Assembly (NCBI GenBank): GCA_963842125.1 | Contig: CAWJFE010000005.1 | Span: 558,001-622,000 of the forward strand | Length of the DNA: 64,000 nt | DNA from: CAWCWK01 sp963842125 | GTDB taxonomy: Bacteria > Pseudomonadota > Alphaproteobacteria > Rhizobiales > CAWCWK01 | Reading direction: 5' to 3' | Part shown: positions 27,120 to 35,504 of the stretch, in pieces | How the letters are laid out: every line of letters starts with the position of its first letter | Position numbering within the stretch: the first letter of the stretch is position 1 | Notes under the pieces: generated by a model | Database searches by the model: none | What the model was told of the DNA's origin: nothing | What the model saw: the letters and a program-made list of their open reading frames with translations, nothing else | Program-made: the position numbers and the translations under genes

Positions 27120-28504
27120 CAACCACGCGAGACCTCGACAAAGCCTACGTCCTCCACCCGTTCAGCCAGGCGCAGACCCATGCGCAGAGCGGTGCCGCCA
27201 TGATGGCGCGCTCGGCCGAGGGCTGCTGGATCACCGACGATACCGGAAAGCGCTATCTCGACGCGATGGCGGGCCTCTGGTGCGTCAATGCCGGCTATGG
27301 ACGCGCGCGAATAGCCGATGCGATGGCCGATCAGGCCAAGCACCTGAGTTACTTCCACGGCTTCTCTTCCATGGCGACCGAACCCGCGGCGACCCTCGCC
27401 GAGCGCGTGATCGCGCGGGCGCCCGAGGGTATGCGCCGGATCTTCTTCGGGGCCTCGGGATCGGACGCCAACGACACCCAGGTCAAGCTCGTCTGGCTCT
27501 ACAACAACGCCCGCGACAAGCCTGAGAAGAAGAAGATCATCGCCCGCGACCGTGGCTATCACGGCGTCACCGTGATGTCGGGCGGGCTGACCGGCCTGCC
27601 GGGCCTCCATGCCGGCTTCGACCTGCCGCTCCCGATGATCCGCCACGTCTCGGCGCCGCACAACCTTTGGACTCGTAAGGCGGGCGAGGACGATGCGGCG
27701 TTCGGCGATCGCCTGGCCAAGGAGCTCGACGATCTCATCGTCGCCGAAGGACCCGAGACGGTCGGTGCCTTCATCGCCGAGCCCGTGCAGGGCGCCGGCG
27801 GCGTCATCGTTCCGCCGGAGGGGTATTTCGCCAAGATCCAGGCCGTGCTCGATCGCCACGACGTCCTTCTCATCGCGGATGAGGTCATCACCGGGTTCGG
27901 CCGCCTCGGCACCTGGTTCGGCTCTGAAGCGATGGATCTGCGGCCCGACCTCATGTCGGTCGCCAAGGGTATCTCGTCCGGCTATGCGCCCCTGTCCGGC
28001 GTGCTCGTCGGCGAGAAGGTCTGGTCCGTCCTCTCGAACGAAGCCGTCGCGCGCTATGGCGTCTTCGGGCATGGCTATACCTATACCGGTCATCCGGTCA
28101 TGTCGGCGGCCTCGCTCGCCAATCTCGATATCATCGAGGAAGAGGGCCTTGTCGCCCGCGCGGGCGACACGGGCGCCTATCTCAACGAGACGCTGCGCCA
28201 TGCCTTCGACGGTTTCGAGATTGCAGCCGAGACGCGCGGCACCGGCCTCGTCGCCGCCGTCGAGTTCGCCCGGCCGGACGGCGAGAGTTGGGCCCGGTTC
28301 GACCCCGGCCGAACGGTCGCGGCCCGCATCGTGCGCGCGGCGCTGGAGGACGGCGTGATCGCCAGGGCGCTGCCGAACGGTGATGCCGTATCCTTCTCGC
28401 CCCCGTTCATCGTCACCCGCGAGGAGGTCGACCTCGCCGTGTCGACGATCCGCAAGGCGGCCGAGACGGTGCTCGGCGAATTGAAGGCCGACGGGGCGCT
28501 GTAA
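27116..28504 (+). CDS. Class III pyridoxal-phosphate aminotransferase (omega-amino acid type)
   Basis: A 462-residue fold-type I transaminase. The PLP phosphate site FFGASGSDANDTQVKL is near residues 107-122, DEVITGFGRLG near 254 carries the ring-stacking Asp, and the Schiff-base Lys is in SVAKGISSGY near 284. Sequence style (HPFSQAQTH at the N-terminus, WCVNAGYGR) matches omega-amino-acid:pyruvate or taurine/beta-alanine-type transaminases. It is the first enzyme after the sugar-type transporter and is co-translated with its ATPase, so it may act on the imported amine. Two DapA/SDR-type genes follow. Confidence 0.9.
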   Translation: MTTTRDLDKAYVLHPFSQAQTHAQSGAAMMARSAEGCWITDDTGKRYLDAMAGLWCVNAGYGRARIADAMADQAKHLSYFHGFSSMATEPAATLAERVIARAPEGMRRIFFGASGSDANDTQVKLVWLYNNARDKPEKKKIIARDRGYHGVTVMSGGLTGLPGLHAGFDLPLPMIRHVSAPHNLWTRKAGEDDAAFGDRLAKELDDLIVAEGPETVGAFIAEPVQGAGGVIVPPEGYFAKIQAVLDRHDVLLIADEVITGFGRLGTWFGSEAMDLRPDLMSVAKGISSGYAPLSGVLVGEKVWSVLSNEAVARYGVFGHGYTYTGHPVMSAASLANLDIIEEEGLVARAGDTGAYLNETLRHAFDGFEIAAETRGTGLVAAVEFARPDGESWARFDPGRTVAARIVRAALEDGVIARALPNGDAVSFSPPFIVTREEVDLAVSTIRKAAETVLGELKADGAL

Positions 28505-28507
28505 CGA

Positions 28508-28522
28508 GCCCTTCTGAAGGGC
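28508..28522 (+). other. Short perfect hairpin between aminotransferase and DapA-like gene
   Basis: GCCCTTC-T-GAAGGGC forms a compact inverted repeat four bases after the aminotransferase stop. There is no following T-run, so it is not a classical intrinsic terminator; it could stabilise the upstream mRNA end or weaken read-through. Confidence 0.4.
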
Positions 28523-28551
28523 CTTCTGGGAATTTGAGGAGACGCGGACCT

Positions 28552-29473
28552 ATGGATCGCACGACGATAGACTGGACGGGTGCGATGCCCGCCGTCACGA
28601 CGCCTTTCGCGAAGGATGGCGGCGTGGACCACCCGGCCTTGGCGCGCAACATACGCCGTCTGCTCGACGCGGGCGCCACCGGCGTCATCGCGGCCGGCTG
28701 CACCGGCGAGTTCTGGGCGCTGACGGCAGCCGAGCGCGCCGCGATCTACCGGACGACGGTCGAGGCCGTCGGCACGCGCGGCACCAAGATCGTCGGCTGC
28801 GCGGCCATCACGCCCGGCGCGGTCGTCGAGGCGCTGCACGAGGCAGCGGAGGCCGGCTGCGACGCAGGGCTCGTCCTGCCGCCCTACTTCGCGCACCTCT
28901 CCCAGGCCGAGTTGATCGCGCATTACGAGGCTGTAGCCGCCAAAGCGCCGCTGCCTATCATGCTCTACAACATTCCGGGCAATGCCTGGAACGCGCTCAC
29001 GCCCGACGTGGTCGATGTCCTCGCCGATCTCGACCCCGTGGTGGCGATCAAGGAAAGCTCCGGCGACTGGCTGAACTTCCACCAGAACTCTCACCATCGC
29101 GCACGACCGGATCCGTGTCTTCTGCGGTCCCTCATCGACGATCGGCGTCTCGGCAGTCCTCGCGGGCTGCGACGGGCTCGTCGACTGCTTCCCCAACGTC
29201 TGGACGGGTTGCCTCGACCTCTGGTCGCTCACCAAGGCAGGCCGGATGGACGAGGCCTGGGCCCACCAGGAGACCGCGCAGGCGCTGACCACGCTCTTCA
29301 CCAGCGAGGGGCGAACGCTCTACCCAGCGACGAAGGCGGCGATGGACCATCTCGGGCTGCCCGGTGGCGGCAGTCCCCGCGCGCCGCTGGCCCCGCTGAC
29401 GGGTGCGGCCCTGCGCGGGCTGCAGGACGGACTGGACGCCCTCGTCGGTTCGAGCATCGATACCGCCGCTTGA
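28552..29473 (+). pseudogene. DapA-family aldolase/deaminase, frameshifted near 29086
   Basis: A second Schiff-base aldolase of about 306 residues. The N-terminal part has MPAVTTPF, CTGEFWAL (near 53-60), the catalytic Tyr in LYNIPG near 143 and the Schiff-base Lys in VAIKESSG near 166. Immediately after, at about 29086, an extra base shifts the frame. Removing one A in AGAACTC gives HQTLTIAHDRIRVFCGPSS and then GCDGLVDCFPNVW, the normal family continuation, which runs to the stop at 29473. The start ATG 28552 follows a GAGGAGA ribosome site. The next gene starts 29 bases later. It differs enough from the gene at 14667 to have a separate substrate. Confidence 0.85.
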
Positions 29474-29502
29474 AAGGCGGCCCATTCAAGGAGAAGACAC
29501 CG

Positions 29503-30285
29503 ATGGACCTGGGTCTCAAAGGCCGCCGCGCGATCGTCAGCGCAGCCAGCAAGGGGCTCGGTCGGGCCTGCGCCATGTCGCTCGCCCAGGAGGGCGTCGA
29601 CCTCGTTCTCAACGCCCGCAACGCCGAAGCGCTCGATGCGACGGCCGAGGACATCCGCCGGGCAACGGGTGTCGACGTTGTCACCGTCGCGGCCGATTAC
29701 AACACCGACGAGGGCCGACAAGCCGTCTTCGACGCCGCCGGCGAGCCCGACATCCTCGTCACCAACCCGGGCGTGCGCCAGATTCCCGGCGATTTTGCCG
29801 AATGGGGCAAGGACGAGTGGCAGTACTGGCTCGACGTCCACTTCTTCTCGTCGCTGCAGATGATCCAGACCGTCCTGCCCGGCATGCGCGAGAGGAAGTT
29901 CGGCCGCATCGTCAACATCTCCGTCAGCTTCATCAAGTTCCCGCAGCAGAACTTCGCGCACTCGCACGCCGCACGCCTCGCTCTATCGGGGGCCATCGCG
30001 GCGATGGTGCGCGACGTGGCGCCCGACAACGTGACGATCAACACGGTCTGCCCCGGCTTCTTCGACACCGATGCGTTGACCACCAACCTCCACAACCACG
30101 CCAAGCGCGGCAACACGACCTATGAAGCCATCGTGGAGAACCGGTTGCAGAGCGTGCCGGCCGGCCGCTTCGCCGATCCATCCGAATGCGGCGATCTCGT
30201 CGCGTTCCTCTGCTCGAGCCAAGCCGGTTTCATCATCGGTCAGAATATCGTCAACGATGGCGGCGTCTATCAGGGGCTCTTCTAG
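29503..30285 (+). CDS. SDR family oxidoreductase with atypical catalytic residues
   Basis: A 260-residue Rossmann enzyme with the cofactor loop SAASKGLG near residues 14-21 and INTVCPGFFDT near 185, typical of SDRs. The usual YxxxK catalytic pair is replaced: the equivalent stretch reads SHAARLALSG near 160. TNPGVR stands where NNAG is expected. This pattern occurs in a divergent 3-oxoacyl-reductase-like subgroup in which the Tyr/Lys pair is degenerate. The protein may therefore use another mechanism or another proton donor. The start ATG 29503 has AAGGAGA 8 bases upstream. It is directly followed, with no gap, by the next SDR. Confidence 0.85.
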   Translation: MDLGLKGRRAIVSAASKGLGRACAMSLAQEGVDLVLNARNAEALDATAEDIRRATGVDVVTVAADYNTDEGRQAVFDAAGEPDILVTNPGVRQIPGDFAEWGKDEWQYWLDVHFFSSLQMIQTVLPGMRERKFGRIVNISVSFIKFPQQNFAHSHAARLALSGAIAAMVRDVAPDNVTINTVCPGFFDTDALTTNLHNHAKRGNTTYEAIVENRLQSVPAGRFADPSECGDLVAFLCSSQAGFIIGQNIVNDGGVYQGLF

Positions 30286-30990
30286 GTGGAGCCGCGTCGG
30301 ATCCTGATCTCGGGCGGCGCGCGGGGTCTCGGCGCCGGGCTGGTAGGGCGCGCGCTCGAGGACGGCCACACCGTCTCGGTCGGCGCGCGCGATGTCGAGC
30401 GCGCGCGGGCTGCGCTCGGCGACCACGCTTCGCTTCACATCGCGGCCTATGATGCGGACGATCCGGCCGCGACGCCGGCCTGGCTCGACGCCGCCCGCCG
30501 CGAGATCGGCCCGCCGGACGCGGTGGTCGCCAACGCTGGCATCCTGCGGATGGTCGGCCTGGAAGGCGGCACGGAAGACGATCTCGACGCGATGTGGCGC
30601 ACCAATGTGATGGCGCCCCTGCGGCTCATCCGGGCCGCCCTGCCCGATCTCAAGGCCTCGGGCCGGGGCCGCGTCATCGCCATCGCTTCGACGGATGCCA
30701 AGCGGTTCCGCGCCGGTGCCTCGCTCGGCTACGGCATGACGAAGGGCGCGCTCCTCGCGATGACGCAGGCCGTGCGCTTCTCCGGCTGGGACGAAGGCCT
30801 GCGCGGCACCGCGATCTGCCCTGGCGCGATCGACACCGAGATGATCGCGGATCTGGCCGGTGCCACGCCCAAGGGCCAGCGACTGCGCCCCGAGGACGTC
30901 GCCGAGATCGTGTCGATGGTCCTGCGGCTCCCCAACCAGGCGAGCTTGCCCGAGATCGTCGTCAACACGCGGCTTGAAGCTTCGATCTGA
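30286..30990 (+). CDS. SDR family oxidoreductase
   Basis: A 234-residue short-chain dehydrogenase with the cofactor motif SGGARGLG near residues 9-16, NAGIL near 82, the catalytic Ser in AIASTDA near 128 and YGMTK near 144-148. The start is GTG 30286, immediately after the TAG of the previous SDR. The two SDRs share little beyond the fold, so they probably catalyse different steps. It is the last gene of the sugar-type ABC operon and converges on gcvPB 45 bases later. Confidence 0.87.
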   Translation: MEPRRILISGGARGLGAGLVGRALEDGHTVSVGARDVERARAALGDHASLHIAAYDADDPAATPAWLDAARREIGPPDAVVANAGILRMVGLEGGTEDDLDAMWRTNVMAPLRLIRAALPDLKASGRGRVIAIASTDAKRFRAGASLGYGMTKGALLAMTQAVRFSGWDEGLRGTAICPGAIDTEMIADLAGATPKGQRLRPEDVAEIVSMVLRLPNQASLPEIVVNTRLEASI

Positions 30991-31035
30991 CAGCGCCGGC
31001 CTGGCGGACCGCGCACATCGCGCGGCCCGTGAGCT

Positions 31036-32643
31036 CTACCCTCGAGCGGTGCGTTGCCCGCCGATCGGGAAGGCGGTCGCCTCGTTTCCACGTGGCGCAG
31101 CGGATCCGTAGTCCGGGTTCTTGCGCAGGTAAGCACGCCACGTCGTCGCCCAGCGCTCCGGGTCTTCGAGCGCCTCGCCCTTCAGCTGGCGGATCGGTCC
31201 GCGATGGGGCGCGGTCTTCACGATGTCGGGCGTCTCGTAGGCCTCGTCGATCACGTAGCCAAGCACGTCGATCCAGTAATCGATATCGGCCTTCGACCAC
31301 AGCTCGCCGGCCTCGGGCGTGAAGGGCTCGGGCACCACCCAGGGCTCGTGGCTCAGCCAGAGTGCGTCGATCCCGAAATCCGACATTCGCGTCGAGATCT
31401 CGAAGACCGAGCAGCCGGTATCCTTCGTCACCTGCTCGACCGAATGGCGCGTCATTTCCATGCGCGGAGCGTGGACATCGGGATTGGAGCGGCTGACTCC
31501 GCGCACTTCGCCGAGCCGCTTGTCCATATAGTTGTTGGTCAGGACCGAGATGTCGGCCGCTTCGCGCAGGCCCTCTTCGCCCATGGCCCTGGCCCAGGCA
31601 TAGGCCTTGAGGACCTGGGGCGCGTTGCCCCAGAACTCACGGATATGGCCGATCGACTGCGCCCGGTCGGCATCGAGACGCAGGCGGTCCCCATCGCGTA
31701 CCACCACTGGCGAGGGCAGGAACGGGACGAGATGCTCGGCGCAGCCATAGGCGCCCACGGCCGGTCCGCCACCACCCTTGGGCGCGCCGAACGTCTTGTG
31801 GAGCATATACATGCAGGCGTCGAAGCCGAGCTCCCGGGCGCGCAGCCGCGTCATCACGCCGTTGAAGTTCGCGTGGTCGTAGAAGCACAGGCCGCCGGCC
31901 TCATGGACCAGCCGGACCCACTCTTTAATGTCGGGATTGTAGATGCCCATGTCGTCGGGATTGTTGACCATCAGGGCCGCCGTGCGCGGGCCGATGACGG
32001 ACTTGAGCTGTTCCAACGACGGGTAGCCGTTCTCCTCCAGGCTCAGCGTGATGACCTCGAAGCCGGCCGCATTGGCGGTGGCCGGTGAGCAGGGGTGGGT
32101 CTGGATCGTGGTGATGACCTGATCGCGCTGCTCCAGCTCACCCCGGCTCGCATGATAGGCGCGGGTGATGCAGGCGTGGGTATAGGCCGCGTCCGCGCCG
32201 CCGCCCGCCTGGAAGACGAACTGATCCATGCCCGACACGCCGCACAGGAAGTCGGAGAAATTGGCATAGAGTTCGAGAATGCCCTGCAGCGTTTCCTCGT
32301 GCTGGAGCGGGTGGAGGTGCGCCAGATGCTCCAGCGATGCGCGCTCTCCGATGCGGGGGTTGTACTTCATCGTGCAGGTGCCGAAGAGCGAAACGCCCAT
32401 CATGCCGAGCGTCATCTGGCTGAGGTGGAGGTAATGGCGCAGCGCGTCGTGCTCCGTCATCTCGGGCAGCGCGGCCGGTGTGCGACGGGCCGCGTTGCTG
32501 GGTAGATCGGGCGCGGGCGCATCGTCGAACACGATGCCGCGACGGCCGGGGCTCGACATCTCCATTACCACCGGCTCCGCCCAACGGGGCGCGTGGAAGC
32601 CATCGGCATGCGTGGCCAGACGGCCGGGGAGGGATGCGGTCAT
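31036..32643 (-). CDS. gcvPB: Glycine dehydrogenase (decarboxylating) subunit 2
   Basis: A 535-residue PLP-dependent P-protein subunit. The conserved TMKYNPRIGE is near residues 92-101, FQAGGGADAAYTHA near 145, FYDHANFNGV near 254 and the PLP Lys in HKTFGAPKGGGG near 283. With subunit 1 it decarboxylates glycine and passes the aminomethyl group to the lipoyl arm of GcvH. No gcvT, gcvH or lpd is in the window, so a housekeeping cleavage system is not complete here. Its start overlaps the gcvPA stop by 4 bases. Confidence 0.93.
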   Translation of the reverse strand: MTASLPGRLATHADGFHAPRWAEPVVMEMSSPGRRGIVFDDAPAPDLPSNAARRTPAALPEMTEHDALRHYLHLSQMTLGMMGVSLFGTCTMKYNPRIGERASLEHLAHLHPLQHEETLQGILELYANFSDFLCGVSGMDQFVFQAGGGADAAYTHACITRAYHASRGELEQRDQVITTIQTHPCSPATANAAGFEVITLSLEENGYPSLEQLKSVIGPRTAALMVNNPDDMGIYNPDIKEWVRLVHEAGGLCFYDHANFNGVMTRLRARELGFDACMYMLHKTFGAPKGGGGPAVGAYGCAEHLVPFLPSPVVVRDGDRLRLDADRAQSIGHIREFWGNAPQVLKAYAWARAMGEEGLREAADISVLTNNYMDKRLGEVRGVSRSNPDVHAPRMEMTRHSVEQVTKDTGCSVFEISTRMSDFGIDALWLSHEPWVVPEPFTPEAGELWSKADIDYWIDVLGYVIDEAYETPDIVKTAPHRGPIRQLKGEALEDPERWATTWRAYLRKNPDYGSAAPRGNEATAFPIGGQRTARG

Positions 32644-34028
32644 GACAGGATCTCCTCAAGGGCGGAGGCGAGACGGGCGACGTCCTCCTCGGTATGGATT
32701 TCGGTGACGCAGTAGAGGGCGGCTTCGCCCTCGATGCCGGCCTCGCCGGTCACGACCTTGCCACCGAAGAGGCCGCGCTCGCGCAAGGCATCGTCGACAG
32801 CGCGGGCGGAAAGGCCGTCATAGCGAACGACGAATTCCTTGAAGCACGTCCTCGAGAGATCGACCGTGCAGCCTGGCACCGCATCGATCGCTTTGCGCGC
32901 ATGCCGCGATCGCGCCATGATGAGGCGCCCGATCTCGGCGAAGCCCTCTGGGCCCATCGCCGACATGTAGGCCGCTCCAGCGAGCGCCCAGAGGTAGACG
33001 GAGTTGCCCGTCCAGTCCTTGCCCTCGTCGCGCGAGCCGTAGGACGACTGGTGGAAGAGCGAGAGGCCGAAACCGAACTCGCCCGCTTTTATGGTCTCGG
33101 TGATCGAGATGTTGAGCGTGTTGTATTCCCGCGCGTAAGCGACCTCATCGGGGCTCGCGATGAAGCCGCCCACGCCGCCGCCGGCATTCATGTGAACGCC
33201 TAAGGGCTGGGTCGGGCCGACGGCGATGGTGGCGCCGTAAGCGCCCGGCGGGGCGAGCACACCCAGCGACAACGGGTCCGCGCCGACGATGGCCTCGGCG
33301 CCCCCATCGGTCGCCAGCTTGCAGAGCGCGCCCGGGTCGGGTTCGATCACTCCGTGATAGGAAGGTGTCTCAATGTAGAGGGCGGCTACGTCGTCGCCCA
33401 TCTTGGCGGCGAGGTCGGCCTGGTCGATCGTACCGTCCGCGCTGACCGCGACCTCGACGATCGCGATGTGCCGCGCCATCTCGGGCGGCTCGCAATAGTT
33501 GCGGATCACCGAGAGGCGTTCGGGGTCCATCACCGCCGGGATGAGGACCTTTCGGCGCTTGGTGATGCGCGAGGCCATGCGGATGGCGTGGCCCGCCGCA
33601 CAGCCCCAGGAATAGACCGGCAGGCCGACGAAATCGAACTCCACGAGCGCACCGATCTGCGAGCAGAACTCGAACCACGCTTGGTTGCGGCCATGGTCGG
33701 AGGTCGGCGAGCCGAAGACCGACGTCTGCCATTCGTAGCGGTTGGCGACCTCGTCGCAGATGGCGGGAACGTAATGCGGCCACGCACCGGCGCCGAGGAA
33801 GCTGCGGCCGGGCGCGGCGCGTACGTTGCGGGCCATCATGTCGCCGAGATGTCGCGAAAGTGCGACTTCGGACGCCAGTTGTGGCGGCAAATCGAAGGGC
33901 CCGTCATAGCGATGGTCGGCCGGGATCTGGGAGAAGAGCGTCTCGACGTCCTCGACGCCGATCGCCTCCAGCATCTCCGCCTTCGCGTCGGCCGTGGAAC
34001 TCGCCATCCAGGGATGTGCCTTCGTCAT
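32640..34028 (-). CDS. gcvPA: Glycine dehydrogenase (decarboxylating) subunit 1
   Basis: A 462-residue subunit, the N-terminal half of the classical P-protein, without a PLP lysine. Visible family segments are SFLGAGAWPHYVPAICDEVANRYEWQTS (split as FLGAGAWPHYVP near 76 and CDEVANRYEWQT near 90) and PTQPLGVHMNAGGGVGGFIA near 238. Length is usual. Start ATG 34028. It follows the AcoX-like gene after 73 bases and may share its promoter, which carries operator E. The pair may act on glycine released by the surrounding catabolic enzymes. Confidence 0.92.
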   Translation of the reverse strand: MTKAHPWMASSTADAKAEMLEAIGVEDVETLFSQIPADHRYDGPFDLPPQLASEVALSRHLGDMMARNVRAAPGRSFLGAGAWPHYVPAICDEVANRYEWQTSVFGSPTSDHGRNQAWFEFCSQIGALVEFDFVGLPVYSWGCAAGHAIRMASRITKRRKVLIPAVMDPERLSVIRNYCEPPEMARHIAIVEVAVSADGTIDQADLAAKMGDDVAALYIETPSYHGVIEPDPGALCKLATDGGAEAIVGADPLSLGVLAPPGAYGATIAVGPTQPLGVHMNAGGGVGGFIASPDEVAYAREYNTLNISITETIKAGEFGFGLSLFHQSSYGSRDEGKDWTGNSVYLWALAGAAYMSAMGPEGFAEIGRLIMARSRHARKAIDAVPGCTVDLSRTCFKEFVVRYDGLSARAVDDALRERGLFGGKVVTGEAGIEGEAALYCVTEIHTEEDVARLASALEEILS

Positions 34029-34101
34029 GGCGTGTCGTCTCCTCGATTGATTGATCGTTCGCGCGGGCCGCCGACCGCGCCGCGCGCTTCGCTTGCGGGC
34101 C

Positions 34102-35214
34102 TCATCTCACCACCCGCATGACCTGGCGGCGGCCGGGTCCGGTGATGACAGGCCAGTATCCCGCCAAGGCATCGTCCAGCGCCGGGTCGTCCGTATCGAC
34201 GGTCAGCTCCGCCGGATCGAGCGCGGCCAGCTTGGCCGGGTTGCAGATCACGTCGATCCGGCCGGGGCCGACGGCGCGGATAATGTCGGCCGAGATCTGC
34301 TGGTTGCCGCGGCCGAGGATGAAGCCCTGACCCCCGACGACCGTGAGCGCGATCCGTGCCGGCTTCGCGACCATCGTGCGTAGCGTTGCCGCATCGACAT
34401 CGCGGGCGACGATGCGGCCGCCCTGCGCAACATCGACGCCAAGCAGCGTGCCGCCGCCGAGTCTCGCTTTCAGCGCCGCCATGGTCGTGCCGGGGCCAAG
34501 AATATAAAGCGTCTCGTCTTCCATCTCCGCAACGTAGCGGGCGAGCGCCGCATCGACCTCGGCCATGAGGTCGCCGCCGCCGACCTTCGCGGACTGGCGG
34601 ACGCGGATCGTTTCGGGCGTGCGTGCGACGGTGTGGAGCCGCGCCGAGAGCCGCCCGGCCCGGCGCTCCTCCTCGTCGATATCGAGGATCTCGACCATCT
34701 CCGTCCTGCGCGTCGACGACGCCAGGAAGGCTGCCGCCGCGTGCCCCGCCCGCTCGGGACTGCGCGCGAAGACGCCCGAATGCATCTTCACGCCCGCCGG
34801 AACGCCCAGGATCGGGATGCCTTGCGGGTTAGCGGACGCCACGTCGCGCGCCGTACCGTCCCCGCCGACGAAAAGGATCAGATCGACGCGCCCGGCCATT
34901 GCCTCGACAAGACGGGTCGTGTCGGCCGAGGTGCCCGTCAGCGGTCCGATATCCAGAACCTTCGCATTCGGCCAGGCCGATCTTCCTAGAGCACTTGCGC
35001 CTGTGAGGATCGAGACGGGATGCTCGCGCATCGCGGCTGCCATCGCGCGGGTGGCCCGGGGAAGGCTGCGTTGCTCCAGACCGCACGCGGTGGCGCGATG
35101 GGCGATGCCCGCCCGATCGCTACCCTTCTCGCCCAGCGGTCCGCCCAGACCCGCCACCGGATTGACGACCAGCCCGAGCACGGCTCCGCATCGCCCGTCC
35201 ACCGCGCCACTCAA
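34102..35214 (-). CDS. ATP-NAD kinase-like protein (AcoX family)
   Basis: A 370-residue NAD-kinase-fold protein. The N-terminal VLGLVVNPVAGLGGPLGEKGSD and the diacylglycerol/NAD-kinase signature ILFVGGDGTARDV near residues 115-127 with GVPAGVKMHSG near 140 identify the family. AcoX-like members sit in catabolic operons (acetoin, amino acids), and their biochemical role is poorly settled. Start ATG 35214, with operator E 13-36 bases upstream. It is followed by gcvPA in the same direction, so it may head the glycine-decarboxylation operon. Confidence 0.87.
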   Translation of the reverse strand: MSGAVDGRCGAVLGLVVNPVAGLGGPLGEKGSDRAGIAHRATACGLEQRSLPRATRAMAAAMREHPVSILTGASALGRSAWPNAKVLDIGPLTGTSADTTRLVEAMAGRVDLILFVGGDGTARDVASANPQGIPILGVPAGVKMHSGVFARSPERAGHAAAAFLASSTRRTEMVEILDIDEEERRAGRLSARLHTVARTPETIRVRQSAKVGGGDLMAEVDAALARYVAEMEDETLYILGPGTTMAALKARLGGGTLLGVDVAQGGRIVARDVDAATLRTMVAKPARIALTVVGGQGFILGRGNQQISADIIRAVGPGRIDVICNPAKLAALDPAELTVDTDDPALDDALAGYWPVITGPGRRQVMRVVR

Positions 35215-35226
35215 TATCCATCACCG

Positions 35227-35250
35227 CGCACAATTGTTCGTATGGCGAAC
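35227..35250. promoter_or_regulatory. IclR-regulon operator E (three half-sites)
   Basis: CGCAC-AATT-GTTCG-TATGG-CGAAC: one mismatch in the first half-site, the other two perfect. It lies immediately upstream of the AcoX-like gene on the minus strand. Spacing of all three repeats is identical to operators C and D, which argues against chance. Confidence 0.77.
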
Positions 35251-35440
35251 ATTGCGTGGAAGCGCGTTCGAATGCAAGGGCGAGAACGCGCTACGCATGG
35301 CCTCCCTCACGCGGCAGGGGGCTGGTCAGACGGGGATCACGCGATCGAGGACGCCTGTCGCCGGTCTGTCGCTGGCGAGGGCCATTCCCGAGAAAGCGCC
35401 CCGCCGGATCTTGACGACGGCCGACTAACTCGGCGCCGCT

Positions 35441-35480
35441 AGAGCGCGTCCGGTTCCTATCCATTCACCGAACGCGTTCT
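35441..35480. repeat. Intergenic inverted repeat, REP-like
   Basis: AGAGCGCGT (35441-35449) pairs with ACGCGTTCT (35472-35480), 8 of 9 bases plus one G-U, around a 22-base loop containing CCGGTTCC. It lies in the 290-base non-coding stretch between the AcoX-like gene and cheB; apart from operator E nothing else is evident there. The AGAGCGCGTCCGGTTCC style resembles the dispersed intergenic elements common in Rhizobiales. Only one copy is in this window. Confidence 0.45.
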
Positions 35481-35504
35481 GACGCTTCGTTCTCGCGTGG
35501 TTCC

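Noticed and set aside
34045..34062. Possible sixth IclR operator upstream of gcvPA
   Set aside because: Only the GTTCG half is present (34057-34061); the partner arm at the 4-base spacing reads TGATT and does not match.
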